Below, in pieces: positions 24,301 to 35,150 of a stretch of 64,000 nt of DNA (its first letter is position 1; each line of letters begins with the position of its first letter). The notes below the pieces were generated by a model, which did not search any database, was not told where the DNA came from, and worked only from the letters and a program-made list of their open reading frames with translations. The stretch comes from Sporothrix humicola (lineage: Eukaryota; Ascomycota; Sordariomycetes; Ophiostomatales; Ophiostomataceae), in the NCBI GenBank assembly GCA_021396245.1, contig WNYE01000009.1:496001-560000 (forward strand). Reading direction: 5' to 3'. The position numbers and the translations under genes are program-made.

Positions 24301-27300
24301 CTGCTTTGGTCGTTGGGACAGTCCACAGCACAGCCTTGTGGACGACAAGCCAACAGGTTTCGAAATGGATGAACAGCCCAGGGATGCAGACCACACGCAG
24401 CTTTGGCCCGGCAAGGATTACTCAAACCCGCGTGTCCAGGATTTCTTCAGTCTCCGCGAACCATACAAGGAGATGTACGACCGCACCAAGGTTCCCCGCA
24501 TGCCCTGGCACGATGTTGGTATGCAAGTTGTTGGACAGCCTGCCCGTGATCTGACTCGTCACTTTGTTCAGCGCTGGAACTATGTCCGCCGCGGCCGCAA
24601 GCCTACTCGCCCGACGCCCTTCCTGTTGCCGCCCCCCGACTATCGCAAAGAGGACCTCGACAACCTCGGCCTCTCGGGCACTTGCGAAGTGCAAATCCTG
24701 CGGTCGGCGTCGGCCTGGTCGCTTGGTATCACGGATGTCGAGTGCAGTATACAGACCGCCTACATCTCCATGATTGAAGAGTCGGAACACTTTGTCTACA
24801 TGGAGAATCAGTTCTTCATCACGAGCACTGAGACGCTCAATGTCAAGATTGTCAACCGCATTGGCGATGCCCTGGTTGAGCGAATCATCCGTGCCCATCA
24901 GAACGATGAGGACTGGAGATGCGTCATCATTATCCCTCTCATGCCTGGTTTCCAGAACTCCGTCGCCGACCAGGAAGGTACCAGTGTCCGTCTCATTCTC
25001 CAGTGCCAGTACCGGTCCATCTGCCGCGGCGAGAACTCTATCTTTGGCCGTCTACGTGCAGAGGGTATCGAACCTGAGGACTACATCCAGTTCTTCAGTC
25101 TGCGCCAATGGGGCAAGATCAACAACAAGACGGTCCTCACGACGGAGCAACTCTATATCCATGCCAAGACCATTATCGTGGACGACCGCGTTGCGCTGAT
25201 TGGCTCGGCCAACATCAACGAGCGTTCCCTGCTTGGTGACCGTGACTCGGAAGTGGCTGCTATCGTGCGGGATCGTGACATGATATCGTCAACCATGGCC
25301 GGCAAGCCGTACCGTGTAGGACGCTTCGCACACACCCTGCGTCTCCGGTTGATGCAAGAGCACCTGGGTCTCGACACCGACGAGATTATGGAGGACACCC
25401 GCCGCGAGGCCGAATTTGAAGCTGAGATGGACCAAATCTACAGCGACGGCGAGGTGGTAAGCCAGGGGGATGATAACTCTACGATCCGGTCCGATATTTC
25501 GCCCAGTGGTGCGGCCACGCCAGCCCAAGCACGCGCCGACCGTCTTCGCTCGTCTGTGGAGGATGTCGTCGATATTGATGACGAAGCTGGCGAAAGACGC
25601 AATGCCTCGCCGTACTCCAGACTGCAGCGTGTCAATAGTTTTAACCACAACATTGATCTGGAGGTCTATGCCTCGGACGATGCAGCATCAGCCAACTCGA
25701 GACGCCAGTCGCAGGCACAGACTACGAGCCCGAGCAAGAACGGCCACCACGAGCACCCACCCGACAGCGAGAAGCAAGCCCGGGATGTGGACGGCCACGG
25801 CGAGGATCATTGGACGGCAGCCAAGATGAAGGGCACGGACCGGCTGCGTGACTCGACCATAGTTGACGGCCGCGAGGTCCTTGTCAACAGCTCCTTTGAC
25901 GAAGGTGCCAGGGATGAGGAGCTCTTCCTATCCAAGCCGGTCAACGACACGACCCGCCACACCGCATCCCGTAGCAGCGCCGCTAATGACCGTGCTGCGC
26001 ACGCTTCGATGGCATCTGGCTCTAACACAGCTGTTGGCAGCAACCAAGACATGCTTCCTCCCGTTCCGACGGAAGAGACGGCCGCAGAGGAACAGGTTCG
26101 TTACGCAACTGCTGGTGTCCTGCCGCCCCTGCCTGTGACCGACGACACAGATATTGGCGGTCCGCCCAACTACCCTGTCAATCCTCTGGCGGCCGATATC
26201 CGTCTTGCACGTATCACTCGTGACTGCATGCGCGACCCTCTCGACCCGGCCTTTATCGACGATGTGTGGAACCGTGCTGCCGAGAACAACACCAAGATCT
26301 ACCGTCGCGTGTTCCGATGCCTCCCCGACTCGGAGGTCACTAACTGGCACGAGTTCCAAGAGTTCATTGCCTACGGCACTCGATTCCAAGAAAGCATGGA
26401 AGCCCGTAAGAAGGGCGACGAGACGGACCGGAGCGAGTCGGGCAACAAGGGCCACCATCACGCCCGGCACACAGCAGGCGGCGGTGCCGGTATCAGCGTC
26501 CCCACGCCGAGTGCTATCGATGCCATTGCCAATGTGGGCGATAAGTTCGCCAATGCGTTTATGCCTAACCACCACGACAACGAGAAGAGCAGCAGCGGCC
26601 AGAACAGCACGGAGCGGCCGGGCACCAAGGACAGCTTCCCCTCGGAGACAGAAATGGGCCCCGGCGAGTCGTCCAGCAAGACGGAGATGGAGAAGGCGGC
26701 CGCTGCCGAGAACGCCCTGAAGCGGCGCCCGACGTCCGTTTCCGGTCTGGATCATACACACGGCTCGATTCTCCCCGATTCTGCGTTGTACCTCGTCGAT
26801 ACCGCTAAGGACGCTAGAGATGCTGTTGCCGGCAAGATTAGCGAGAAGACGGGCAAAGGCAAGAACCGCCGCACGACGTTCTCAGAGCAGGAGAAGCCAC
26901 CGCGGTTGTCAGAGAAGGACACCGGCATCAACGGCAGTGCTGACGGCAACGCTAATGGTGGTGCCAATGGCGGCGGCGTTAATAACACAGACGCCCACAG
27001 TACCACGACCGGCAACAACACTAATGGTGGGTTGTCGAACCTGACGGCCACTACGACGACGGCCACAACGGCTACGGGCACTGCTACAGGCAGCGGAACG
27101 AATCTGGGATCTGGTTCGGTCAAGCGGCGGAAGCGCGCCACGACACGCGGCAGCCGGCGCGGATTCCAGGGCGGCACAGACGAGATTCTGTCCAAGGCAG
27201 ACGCCGAAGACCTGCTCAAGATGATGCAGGGCCACCTTGTGCAATTCCCTTACGACTGGTTGGTTGTGGAGGAGAACAACGGCAACTGGATGTACCAGGT

Positions 27301-27396
27301 CGACCAAGTCGCGCCGCTGCAGATTTAGTAAGTTCCATGTCCACAATGACTTTGATTTTGACGAGTAACCCTGCTAACCACCTCTGTAGCAATTAA
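21356..27396 (+). CDS. Phospholipase D1 (PX-PH-HKD type, Spo14-like)
   Basis: Hydrolyses phosphatidylcholine to phosphatidic acid and choline. One large exon of 1990 codons starts at ATG 21356; the frame is open slightly upstream, without another ATG. From the N-terminus there are a disordered Asp/Ala/Glu-rich region (about residues 230-265), a PX-like domain (about 470-555), a PH-like domain (about 680-830), and two HKD motifs. These are HHEKICVVD (His964, Lys966, Asp971) and IHAKTIIVDD (His1269, Lys1271, Asp1276), both intact. A long Gly/Asn/Thr-rich linker and a conserved C-terminal block ending in VDQVAPLQI follow. The unspliced frame stops at 27326-27328, but a GTAAGT donor begins inside that stop (27328) and pairs with a CTAAC branch and TAG acceptor at 27389. 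Splicing changes the end to QIYN with a TAA at 27394-27396. I give the spliced end. Confidence 0.95.
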
Positions 27397-27784
27397 TCGA
27401 CCCAAACGAATGGACCCAGGTAATTCCTTTTGGCATTTGTGGATATTACTTTTGGGTAAACAACGTGGCATGAATTTGGATTATAGCAAAGCGTCGTGCC
27501 TTAAAGACTTTATTATTGGTTTTTCTGGATGTTGGAAGTTTTTTTTGAATTTGTTCATTTTGCATTGTTTACAATTCTTTCATTTTCCTACCCTTGCTCA
27601 CTTTAACTTTTATATACTTCCTATTACACTTCGTTCACGTTCTGCATTTTATTTTATGGTTGAAGTTTCATCCAATTTGTATTCAAATGGTGATATGATG
27701 GTTGCTCGTGTTTTCACGGTGCAAAGGTTTTTCTATGGTCTATATTTCGGTATTTTTTTTCTCGCACAACAACAACCGCCTCCC
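27397..27784. other. T-rich convergent 3' spacer
   Basis: Between the phospholipase D (+) and transporter (-) genes. T-rich on the + strand, consistent with 3' flanking sequence for both. Nothing else seen. Confidence 0.6.
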
Positions 27785-29584
27785 TTACACAGGAATCTCA
27801 GTCGTCTGCTGGGCTTCGCGCTCCTCCCGGGTCATCTCGACCTGCTTGTCGGTCTGCTGGGTGGGAAAGTTGACGGGCAGACCAGTGGCCTCGTCCGTGA
27901 CGGCGTTCTGGGTATCGGGCAGGACGCGATCCTTGAGGAAGAAGGTCAGGATAAAGTTGACACCAGCAATGGCCAGAGCGGCGGCCAGGACCTGGCGCGT
28001 GTTCTTGACCCAGGCGTTGATGGAAGCCGTGCGAACAGGGTCGCCGAGCGGGTAAATGTCGACTAGGGCCAGCGGGCCCGAGGCGTAAATGCTTTCAATG
28101 ACAGTGCTGTTGGCAATGCCGGACAACGAGCTCTCCAGCTCGGGCAGAAGCTGCTGCTGGATGGCACCGACAATGGCGCTGCCAGCACCGTCGGCAATAC
28201 CAACCCACATCAAGAACAAACCAGTGACCATGGCGACATCGGCGTGCGAGACAGAGATCTGGGCGGCGACCTGCAGATTGGCGGTCATGACGGCAGTACC
28301 GATGCCCTGCAGAACCTGGGGCACAATGATCTGGGCCGTGGTAGACTCAGGGCCACGGTACAGGTACATGAGACCAAGAGCCATGAGACGCATGCCGGCG
28401 CCAAAGACGGCAAGCCACTTGTAGCGGCGGGTGTAGGTGGCAGCCAGGCCACCGACAATACCAAAGATGACGACAGCAAGCGAGCTGGCGTACAGGTAGT
28501 AGGTGGCGTTCTGGACGGAATAGTCAAAGGTGATGCGAACCCAGTTGTACGAGGGTGTGTAGGCGATCATGACGGACAGAGCATCGGCCATGGAAATGGC
28601 AATGGACACGACAACATCCCAGCCGCCACCGAGACGGCGAAGACGCGAGAAGTTGATGGAGGGGACCGGCGAGAACTTTTCGACAAAGGGGAAGACAATC
28701 AGGCAGACAGCGCCCAGAACGAACATGGCAATGATGTAGCCTGTGGCGTAGCCCTTGGGGGCCTGGTCGGCAATGGTAAGAGGCAGCAGCAGCAGACCAA
28801 AGCCAAACAGAAGGAGAAGCTGGCCGGGAATGTCAAACTCGTAGACGGCACGGGCCATTTGGCGAAGCGAGCGGCGACGAGGAGCAGCCTCGGTGTCGGC
28901 GAGAAGACGCTTGGCACGGTAGGCCATGCGATACAGGTAGTAAGTGATGGGGGCCATGGTGACGGGGACGAGAATGGCAAACATGCCGATACCCCAGCGC
29001 CACTGATCAGGAACAAGAGCAGCCGTGATCTTGGATGCGACGCCAAAGTTGATGATGAACGGCGCAAGCATCAGGTTGTTGGCCGTGCAGCGCCAGTGGG
29101 CAGGGACCAGATCGGCCAGCAGCAAGTTGCGGGCAAAGATGAGGCCCGTGTTGCCGAACGAATAAAAGATCATGCCGGCAGACAGAGTGCCAATGTTGTT
29201 GGAAGCAGCCAGAATGATCGTGCCGACGGCCCAGCTGGCAATGCTGAAAGAGAAGATGAACGGACGGCCAACACCGTCGGCCAGCTTGGCAAAGACGACG
29301 TTGCCGACACCATAGATGATGTCCTGGACAGTACCGAGGGTGGTGTACTGCACAAGGCTGTTGAAGGCGGCGGCAGCAGTGTTGAGGTAGACGGCGAGAG
29401 TCATCGAGCTGAGGCCCATGACATAGATGGCCAGAGCAAACGAGCCCCAAATGAACCAGCGCTCATAGTGCATGGGCTTGGACACTGTCATGCCCGTGTC
29501 GGCGGCGGTCTGAATGCCAAGGTCCTCATCGCCGGGGGTGGCGACGGAAGCCTCGTGGGCCTCCGTCTCGTTGGGATGGCTCAT
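27785..29584 (-). CDS. MFS transporter of the siderophore-iron (SIT/MirB-like) family
   Basis: A single-exon gene of 599 aa starting at ATG 29584 (MSHPNETEAHE), the first ATG that fits this family's acidic, soluble N-terminus; the frame is open about 56 codons farther up. The protein is very hydrophobic with roughly 12-14 membrane spans. The loop-2 MFS signature appears as FAKLADGVGRP. The segment GNTGLIFARNLLLADLVPAH and the C-terminal pattern DIYPLGDPVRTASINAWVKN followed by a last membrane helix and FFLKDR are typical of fungal siderophore-iron carriers, which import ferric siderophores across the plasma membrane. Alternatives are a Gex-type glutathione exchanger or another DHA-like MFS protein. 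Regulation by iron through a GATA factor is suggested by motifs in its upstream flank. Confidence 0.75.
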   Translation of the reverse strand: MSHPNETEAHEASVATPGDEDLGIQTAADTGMTVSKPMHYERWFIWGSFALAIYVMGLSSMTLAVYLNTAAAAFNSLVQYTTLGTVQDIIYGVGNVVFAKLADGVGRPFIFSFSIASWAVGTIILAASNNIGTLSAGMIFYSFGNTGLIFARNLLLADLVPAHWRCTANNLMLAPFIINFGVASKITAALVPDQWRWGIGMFAILVPVTMAPITYYLYRMAYRAKRLLADTEAAPRRRSLRQMARAVYEFDIPGQLLLLFGFGLLLLPLTIADQAPKGYATGYIIAMFVLGAVCLIVFPFVEKFSPVPSINFSRLRRLGGGWDVVVSIAISMADALSVMIAYTPSYNWVRITFDYSVQNATYYLYASSLAVVIFGIVGGLAATYTRRYKWLAVFGAGMRLMALGLMYLYRGPESTTAQIIVPQVLQGIGTAVMTANLQVAAQISVSHADVAMVTGLFLMWVGIADGAGSAIVGAIQQQLLPELESSLSGIANSTVIESIYASGPLALVDIYPLGDPVRTASINAWVKNTRQVLAAALAIAGVNFILTFFLKDRVLPDTQNAVTDEATGLPVNFPTQQTDKQVEMTREEREAQQTTEIPV

Positions 29585-29619
29585 GGTGACAGGAGAGGAG
29601 GGAGGGAGGATTTGTCGAG

Positions 29620-29628
29620 ATCTGATAT
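29620..29628 (+). promoter_or_regulatory. Near match to ATCWGATAA iron-regulatory site
   Basis: ATCTGATAT, one mismatch to the SreA/Urbs1/SRE consensus, lies 36 bp upstream of the transporter start. It is the weakest of the three sites and could be chance. Confidence 0.3.
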
Positions 29629-31055
29629 TCAGTAAATAAAAGGGGTAAAGCAAACAACACTCGGAGAAGGAGCGACGTGCAGACGATACAACGCGTGGAA
29701 GGCACGATGCGACCAAAACCTCAACCACGTGTAAGAGGAAGGAACGACGCACAAACGCGGGGGGGATGGGTTGGATGAAAGCTTCCAGGGAAAGAGCAGC
29801 CCGTGTTGATCGGCAGGCGACGGCAGGAGCTGCACATCCTTATATATACACACACAGCCAGGGAAGAGGCTACAGACTACAACGGTGGCCTCGAACCAGA
29901 CACAGGCACGATCGACAGCAACACAATCCACGCACAGCGAGCCCGAGTACCTGGATCTGGGCGGGTCTGCGGAGACCCTATGGTGAGCGGAACGGCCGAC
30001 CCAGAGCGGAAGACGAAAAGAGGTATGAGGGAGAGAAAAGCAACGACAGGGGTCCCTCGATGCTGAAATGTGAAAAAGGTGGAAAAATCGAAAAACTCTT
30101 CATCACGCGGGTCAAATCGCCGGTTTCTTCTTTGTCACCATGCATCCATCTCATCCTACCATCCCACGCAGCTCGCTTCGCACTACTCCGTACCAGATCA
30201 CCCCCGGTACAAGATGAGCAGACCGTCCAGCTCAGGCGGATCTATTTCCACATCGAGGCAAGACAGATATCCATCCAAGCTGTTTGCCGTGGTCAAAACT
30301 CGACCAGAGGGCAAGATGGAGTGAGCAAGTGAGCAAGTGTTCCTGTCTTTTTGTCTATTGTGCTCTAGGTATCTTCGCGACAGCTGCAGGCTACGGCGGC
30401 AGTTTTCTTGACTTGTACGAAACTACCACCGCGAACACGGGTCTCGGCAAGAAGGGAAAGCGGGACTGCACCACCAGTTGGGTGACTAGAGAGTGAGACT
30501 GGCAGTCGAGGTGGGAGTGGGCTGTCGTTCAAACAAAGAAAAGCTTGACATTAAACGGCTTTTCTTGTCCTTTTCTTTTTCCTCCATCAACTCTCCTTCC
30601 TTTTGCCAGCCAGACTGTCAGGGCCAAGAACTTTCTTGCCGTCTTGGTGTCAACAAGCTCATGTGGCACCCTCCCGTTAAGCCTTTTTCATATTCGTACC
30701 ACGGCCTGCCATGTCCGATCGGCACAAAGCTCTCCAGAAGAAGGAAAACGCCTTACGTACGACTCCTGACGAGAAGGGGAACAAGAGAAGCGGACAATAA
30801 AGCTAACAGAAAAGAAGTTCAAGCAAGCCATCACCTCGCTCCCGCGGTTTTTTACTGTGAAAGAAAACGAAAATAAACTTGGATGGCCAATGTGCTGGGG
30901 CGGACTCGTCCTCCGTCAAACAATCCTCACTATTCCGCACTTTCTCTCGCCTTAGCATGGGCCAGGCCGGATCAGCGCGCCAGACCATTCCCAGATATGG
31001 CTAGATCCGAGAAAGAAAGACGGCGAAAAAAGAGGGGGTGAGAAAAAAAGGTCTC

Positions 31056-31064
31056 ATCTGATAA
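31056..31064 (+). promoter_or_regulatory. Consensus iron-regulatory GATA site (ATCTGATAA)
   Basis: A full match to ATCWGATAA, the site bound by SreA/Urbs1-type repressors, which shut down siderophore genes when iron is plentiful. It lies 1.47 kb upstream of the transporter start codon. Confidence 0.45.
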
Positions 31065-31950
31065 GATTACACGACCCTTGCCGTGGGACCTTGATCCGTA
31101 CGGCAAACAAAGAAAATCAAAAGACGGGAAATCAATGTGTAGAGCCGCGGGGCACTCGACGCCGCTGCGGGATCGAGTTCCTGAAGAATATCATGAGAGA
31201 GGAATAGCGAGGATCACGATAACAAGAAACAAACCATCGTGCATAAATAAGAAAGGACAAAACAAAAGAAAACTGTAAATAAAAACCTACTATGTACCAG
31301 ATGATATGTTCGTTCTTGTCTGTTAGCCAGCTACGTCTGTTCGATTTTGTGGCCTTTTCGCGCTCCATCCCTCACCCTTGCTCCTCATCCGGCTTTTCTC
31401 GCCAGACTTTGCCTGCCCCGGAATAGCCTCGCACTGGGTCTTTTGATTTTGTTTTTCTTTTTCGCAACGGCTTCGCGATGGCCTTCACAAGCTGACCCTC
31501 CTCGAGTTCTTCTGTCCGTCCCCTGCCATCCCTCGGATGGGAAATTCAATGAAGAATACGTCCCAATATGTCTCCGTAGACTTTTGATATTTTTTCTACT
31601 TTTGTTCCAGCAATGAGGTGACAGCAAGGGCCATGCACATCGTTCGTTTCGCCCACGTCCACGAGGCAGTACGTGGGATTCGCATCCTTATGTCCCTCCT
31701 GTCGCTTTCAATTTTGCAGTTCATTTTTTCTACTTTCCTGACAAGGCCCAATAATGAACACTCCGAGTGTCAATGCGGTCCTCGTTCCGTCTTCTTTCCT
31801 CGTCTCATCCAAACCAAGAGAAATTTTAATTCGTACTATTCATTGAATTTTCAGTCAATATTTTTTTCAGCTTCCCAATACGTAAAATGCACTTTTGGCA
31901 CCCACGCTGCCTCCCAAAGAGGTCCTAGCGCAAGTCCTAATGGCAGATTT

Positions 31951-31961
31951 TTATCTGATAA
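31951..31961. promoter_or_regulatory. Palindromic iron-regulatory GATA site (TTATCTGATAA)
   Basis: An 11-bp element that reads ATCTGATAA on the + strand and ATCAGATAA on the - strand, so both strands fully match the ATCWGATAA consensus. It is about 2.4 kb upstream of the transporter start, far but possible for a fungal promoter in a gene-free flank. Confidence 0.45.
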
Positions 31962-31999
31962 TCTTTTGCATCCATCTCATACCCATGGGATGCTGAAGA

Positions 32000-32944
32000 T
32001 CGGACAGTGCCAGTCTAAATCCAGAACAACCTAACCCACACGAGCCATGAATTCCACCGAACAGATTTTTTTTAAATGTGTAAACTCGTCAATTCCTTTA
32101 CAAAGCATAGTAACCAGATGTACTCCGTAGTCTTTGACACATCAAATTGCCAGTCGAGCCTTCTGTCGTATCTGATGTGCTCTGTTGCATCGTTCCTTCC
32201 CCAAATAAGCACTAATAGTGCCCTTTGGGGCCAAGTCGGGAAGGTTCGACTGGATCAACGAGGCCCCAGTTGCTTCTCCGTAGCCAAGAGTTTGCCACAA
32301 AAACAAGCTACTGGGCGAGGTCTGGGCAAGATCAGCCCATTGTAACCGGCCATACGAGGAAGTTGAGGAAAGAGCGAGCGTCCTGAAGATTTCAACTACA
32401 AAAAAAACATGCAAGAACCTAATAGCAAACTACCAAGAATACCAAGCTCCAACCAAGAGCCGCGTACACCCGAAAAACAAGCAAAATGGCCCAGAAATTA
32501 AGCAAAAGATGGGCACAAAGCCGTGCACAAATAAGTCGAAAATCGGCACCCAGGTCCAGTGTAATGCACATCGTATAAGCTACTATTTGTACCTGTGGCG
32601 CTGTGGCTTGGACTAAAGTCGTGGAAAGACTTGGCGATGCATCTGGAAGGAGCACTTGGCAAATGGGTATGGTATACGGAGTACGGAGTTCAAACATGCT
32701 GGATGTGGAAGGAGCGAGAGATAGGTAGGAATGCCGCCACAAAGAGATATGAACAGTCGCGGTTTACCAATCGTCCAAGTCTCGTTATCAACCCATTCAG
32801 AAACTACAAAATAAAATAAATAAAAACTCTACTTCACAGCTCTCTATAGTTGAATGTCTATTGATTCACGGGAGATTCGTCAAATGATCTTGAAATTTTC
32901 AAATTCTGTTTCAACAGGTAATACAAACGGTCAACATGGGTTAT
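32000..32944. other. Gene-free flank at the edge of the AT-rich segment
   Basis: No gene seen. A tandem TACGGAGTACGGAGT element lies at about 32678, a short sequence of a type I believe is scattered through many ascomycete genomes. Confidence 0.45.
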
Positions 32945-33900
32945 TTAGATGCCAAAGATCCTGGTAAAGCCCCTCTTGTTTTCAACTACGCTCTTGTCAA
33001 CTGTCATCTAATGAGACTGGTCGATGAATAACCTGAGATCCAACGAATATTCAACGGGCCTGTACAGAAAGGGCTTGAAAGTTGTGCCTTCCGAGAACAT
33101 TGAGATCATTCAATCTGGTTCCTTACCGTTTATTCAACTTCGAGAATAGTTTTGTCGTCCCATACATTGTAACAGTCATGTCCTTTGCCGGAATGGGGCT
33201 CACAGGGTATGCCCCTGCCGTGACCATCTTTTCAGTGTTGATGTATGGGAGTTAAGCCAAAGCAGCTTCAATATTTGAGTCCCGAGGTCCCTTCTCCTTG
33301 CCCATTGCGTAAAACCATCCTCCATCGATGATACATATGGTACCTTAGGACGAGACCTAATATGATAACTGTGGGATATGTTCAATGTCTAACCCAAAAG
33401 TGCCACGTCCTCAGTAATAGCTTTCATGAGTAGCTAGCCCTGGCCATTATTTTTGCTACGATGCTCGCAATATCATAGACAGAACGATGAAACCCACGCG
33501 GCGACGGTAAATGGAATCGTTTTTGTCGTCGGTATTGTGACACTTGACTGGAAATGATAACGGTACGGTGCATCTCGTGGATATTATCACCAAGGCTATT
33601 ATGTACACAGGAAATCACTGGAACTCGACGTGTTTTCACCATGACAATCTCTGTGCTCCTCAGCCGAGTACCAAGGAGGCTCAGATATGGTTACCTTGTG
33701 CTACTGCTTTCATAATGAATGCCCAAGCATCTCATTCTTTTGAAAATATGAAATGCACACGCTTAAGATGTCCTGCTCTAGGTGTATCTCTCTTTGTACC
33801 TGGTACAAAGACATGTCGATCTTCTTTGGACGCGTGAGATGATCGACACGTAACGGTGATATATGATCCAAAACCCTTGCACCGATCTCCGTCGAGAGTT
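32945..33900 (-). pseudogene. Remains of a degraded protein-coding gene
   Basis: On the minus strand, several blocks read like protein but are broken. From 33344 to 33123 the reading begins GTICIIDGGWFYAMGKE and continues past an in-frame TAA through MVTAGAYPVSPIPAKDM to KLFSKLNKR, ending at a perfect GTAAGG donor. From 33058 to 32945 there is PVEYSLDLRLFIDQSH, then a TAG, then MTVDKSVVENKRGFTRIFGI and a TAA that could be the original stop. A third block, 33898-33710, reads VLDHISPLRVDHLTRPKKID and ends in a TGA. The blocks lie in different frames with internal stops. I do not recognise the family and give no function. The surrounding AT-rich sequence suggests decay, possibly with repeat-induced mutation. 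Confidence 0.4.
33791..33811. repeat. 21-bp near-perfect palindrome
   Basis: Two 10-bp arms (TCTTTGTACC and its reverse complement) flank a single T. It lies inside the relic gene region. It could be a protein-binding site or chance; no flanking duplication was seen that would mark a transposon end. Confidence 0.6.
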
Positions 33901-35150
33901 ATATAGAAGATGTGCCATAAATATTTTTGCTGCACAATGTATGTTGAACAGTGTCAACCAAGCCTTGTATTAAAAGAATGTGAAATTGCTGTCTTTTTAA
34001 GAATGAGATGAAGCCACTTATGGCTTTAGGAAAATCACTCTACGGGATCCAGAGATGCATATCAAGCACAGTCTTGTGTATCTGAAGCATATGAATTAAA
34101 GCTTCAACCATTTCGGGGCATGGTCGCTGGTTCCTAAGGATTCATACCTACGGTTCCATCATAGCTCACACTCGCCAGTCTGGACTACACACAGCATAAT
34201 ACGTTTGCCGTCCCATTTCTAGCGTGAGAATATCACAATATTATGTACTTTTGTTCATGGTGCCCCTGACAAATGTCCAAGGTGCAACACGACATTGGCT
34301 TGTAATGATTAGCGATGCATCGTGACCTTGGCTTGCACAGCATTCTATCCCCCAAAACTCAAAATCAACACAGCCTTGTACCACACGAAATAGATAGTAA
34401 ACAGAGATTATAATCCTTCGTGCAACGTGAGATAGCAGTTCAATTAGCTTGGCATGAAATGAGGGTCGTGAAGTAGAAAAAGTCAACAAAGAACAAAGCA
34501 GACTGTACCATCTACGACATGCACGTCCCAAATAAGTGCTTTCCAGCGGTCCTTTGTTCAATTCGAATATAAGCTACAAGTTTTATAAAATGGGTATCAT
34601 AATTGAAACAAATTGAAATAATTGGCGGTCAATGAGTATTAAGTTCCGATGCACGAGATATCATGAGGATAAAACATCTTATCATGAACATCACGATCAC
34701 ATCTTCAGCCATTGAGACCAGAGGATATATATCTAATCAATTGAAATGACACTAATATAGAGTCGATGACTTCCATCCCTGTTCGGGACCGAAAAATGAT
34801 AATGAAAATAAAAGAGACGCGAGAATTGGGGTGTCCGCGTACCACATCAAGAGTGTTGGAAAGATTTTTTCAAATACAAATTCAGATTTAAACCAAAGTC
34901 ACAAGGCCAGTGTATACATTGAACAGTATTTGTCATGTATATAGTCCGTAGCTTAATGTGTGTGTGGATCTGAGTGTGTAAATAACGATAGAATGATGCA
35001 CGAAAGTAAACAAAGACATGAAGGATCAATGTCATGTTCGGGATACCCTGTCAACAATGCCAAGTATGCGGCTGTAAGACGTCGACTATATTTCTAGCCA
35101 CGTTGTACAAAGTGAGGCTGAGAGTTCTAGCATAATTAAAGAAACATCAG
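33901..35150. other. AT-rich segment without intact genes
   Basis: Noticeably richer in A and T than the gene regions. A 106-codon open frame at 34241-34561 (minus) is the longest but resembles nothing I know. This may be more decayed coding or repeat sequence. Confidence 0.45.

Larger units (their letters stand above)
29585..32000. promoter_or_regulatory. Upstream flank of the siderophore-type transporter
   Basis: About 2.4 kb without a supportable gene. It carries full matches to the fungal iron-regulatory GATA consensus ATCWGATAA (31056-31064 and 31951-31961) and a one-mismatch copy 36 bp before the start codon. A TATATATA stretch occurs near 29841. Confidence 0.5.

Noticed and set aside
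32678..32692. TACGGAGTACGGAGT as the end of a transposon
   Set aside because: Short elements of this kind seem common in ascomycete genomes, and no paired inverted copy or target duplication was found nearby.
34241..34561. 106-codon minus-strand frame in the AT-rich region as a gene
   Set aside because: No recognisable family or splice context; may be decayed sequence but cannot be supported.
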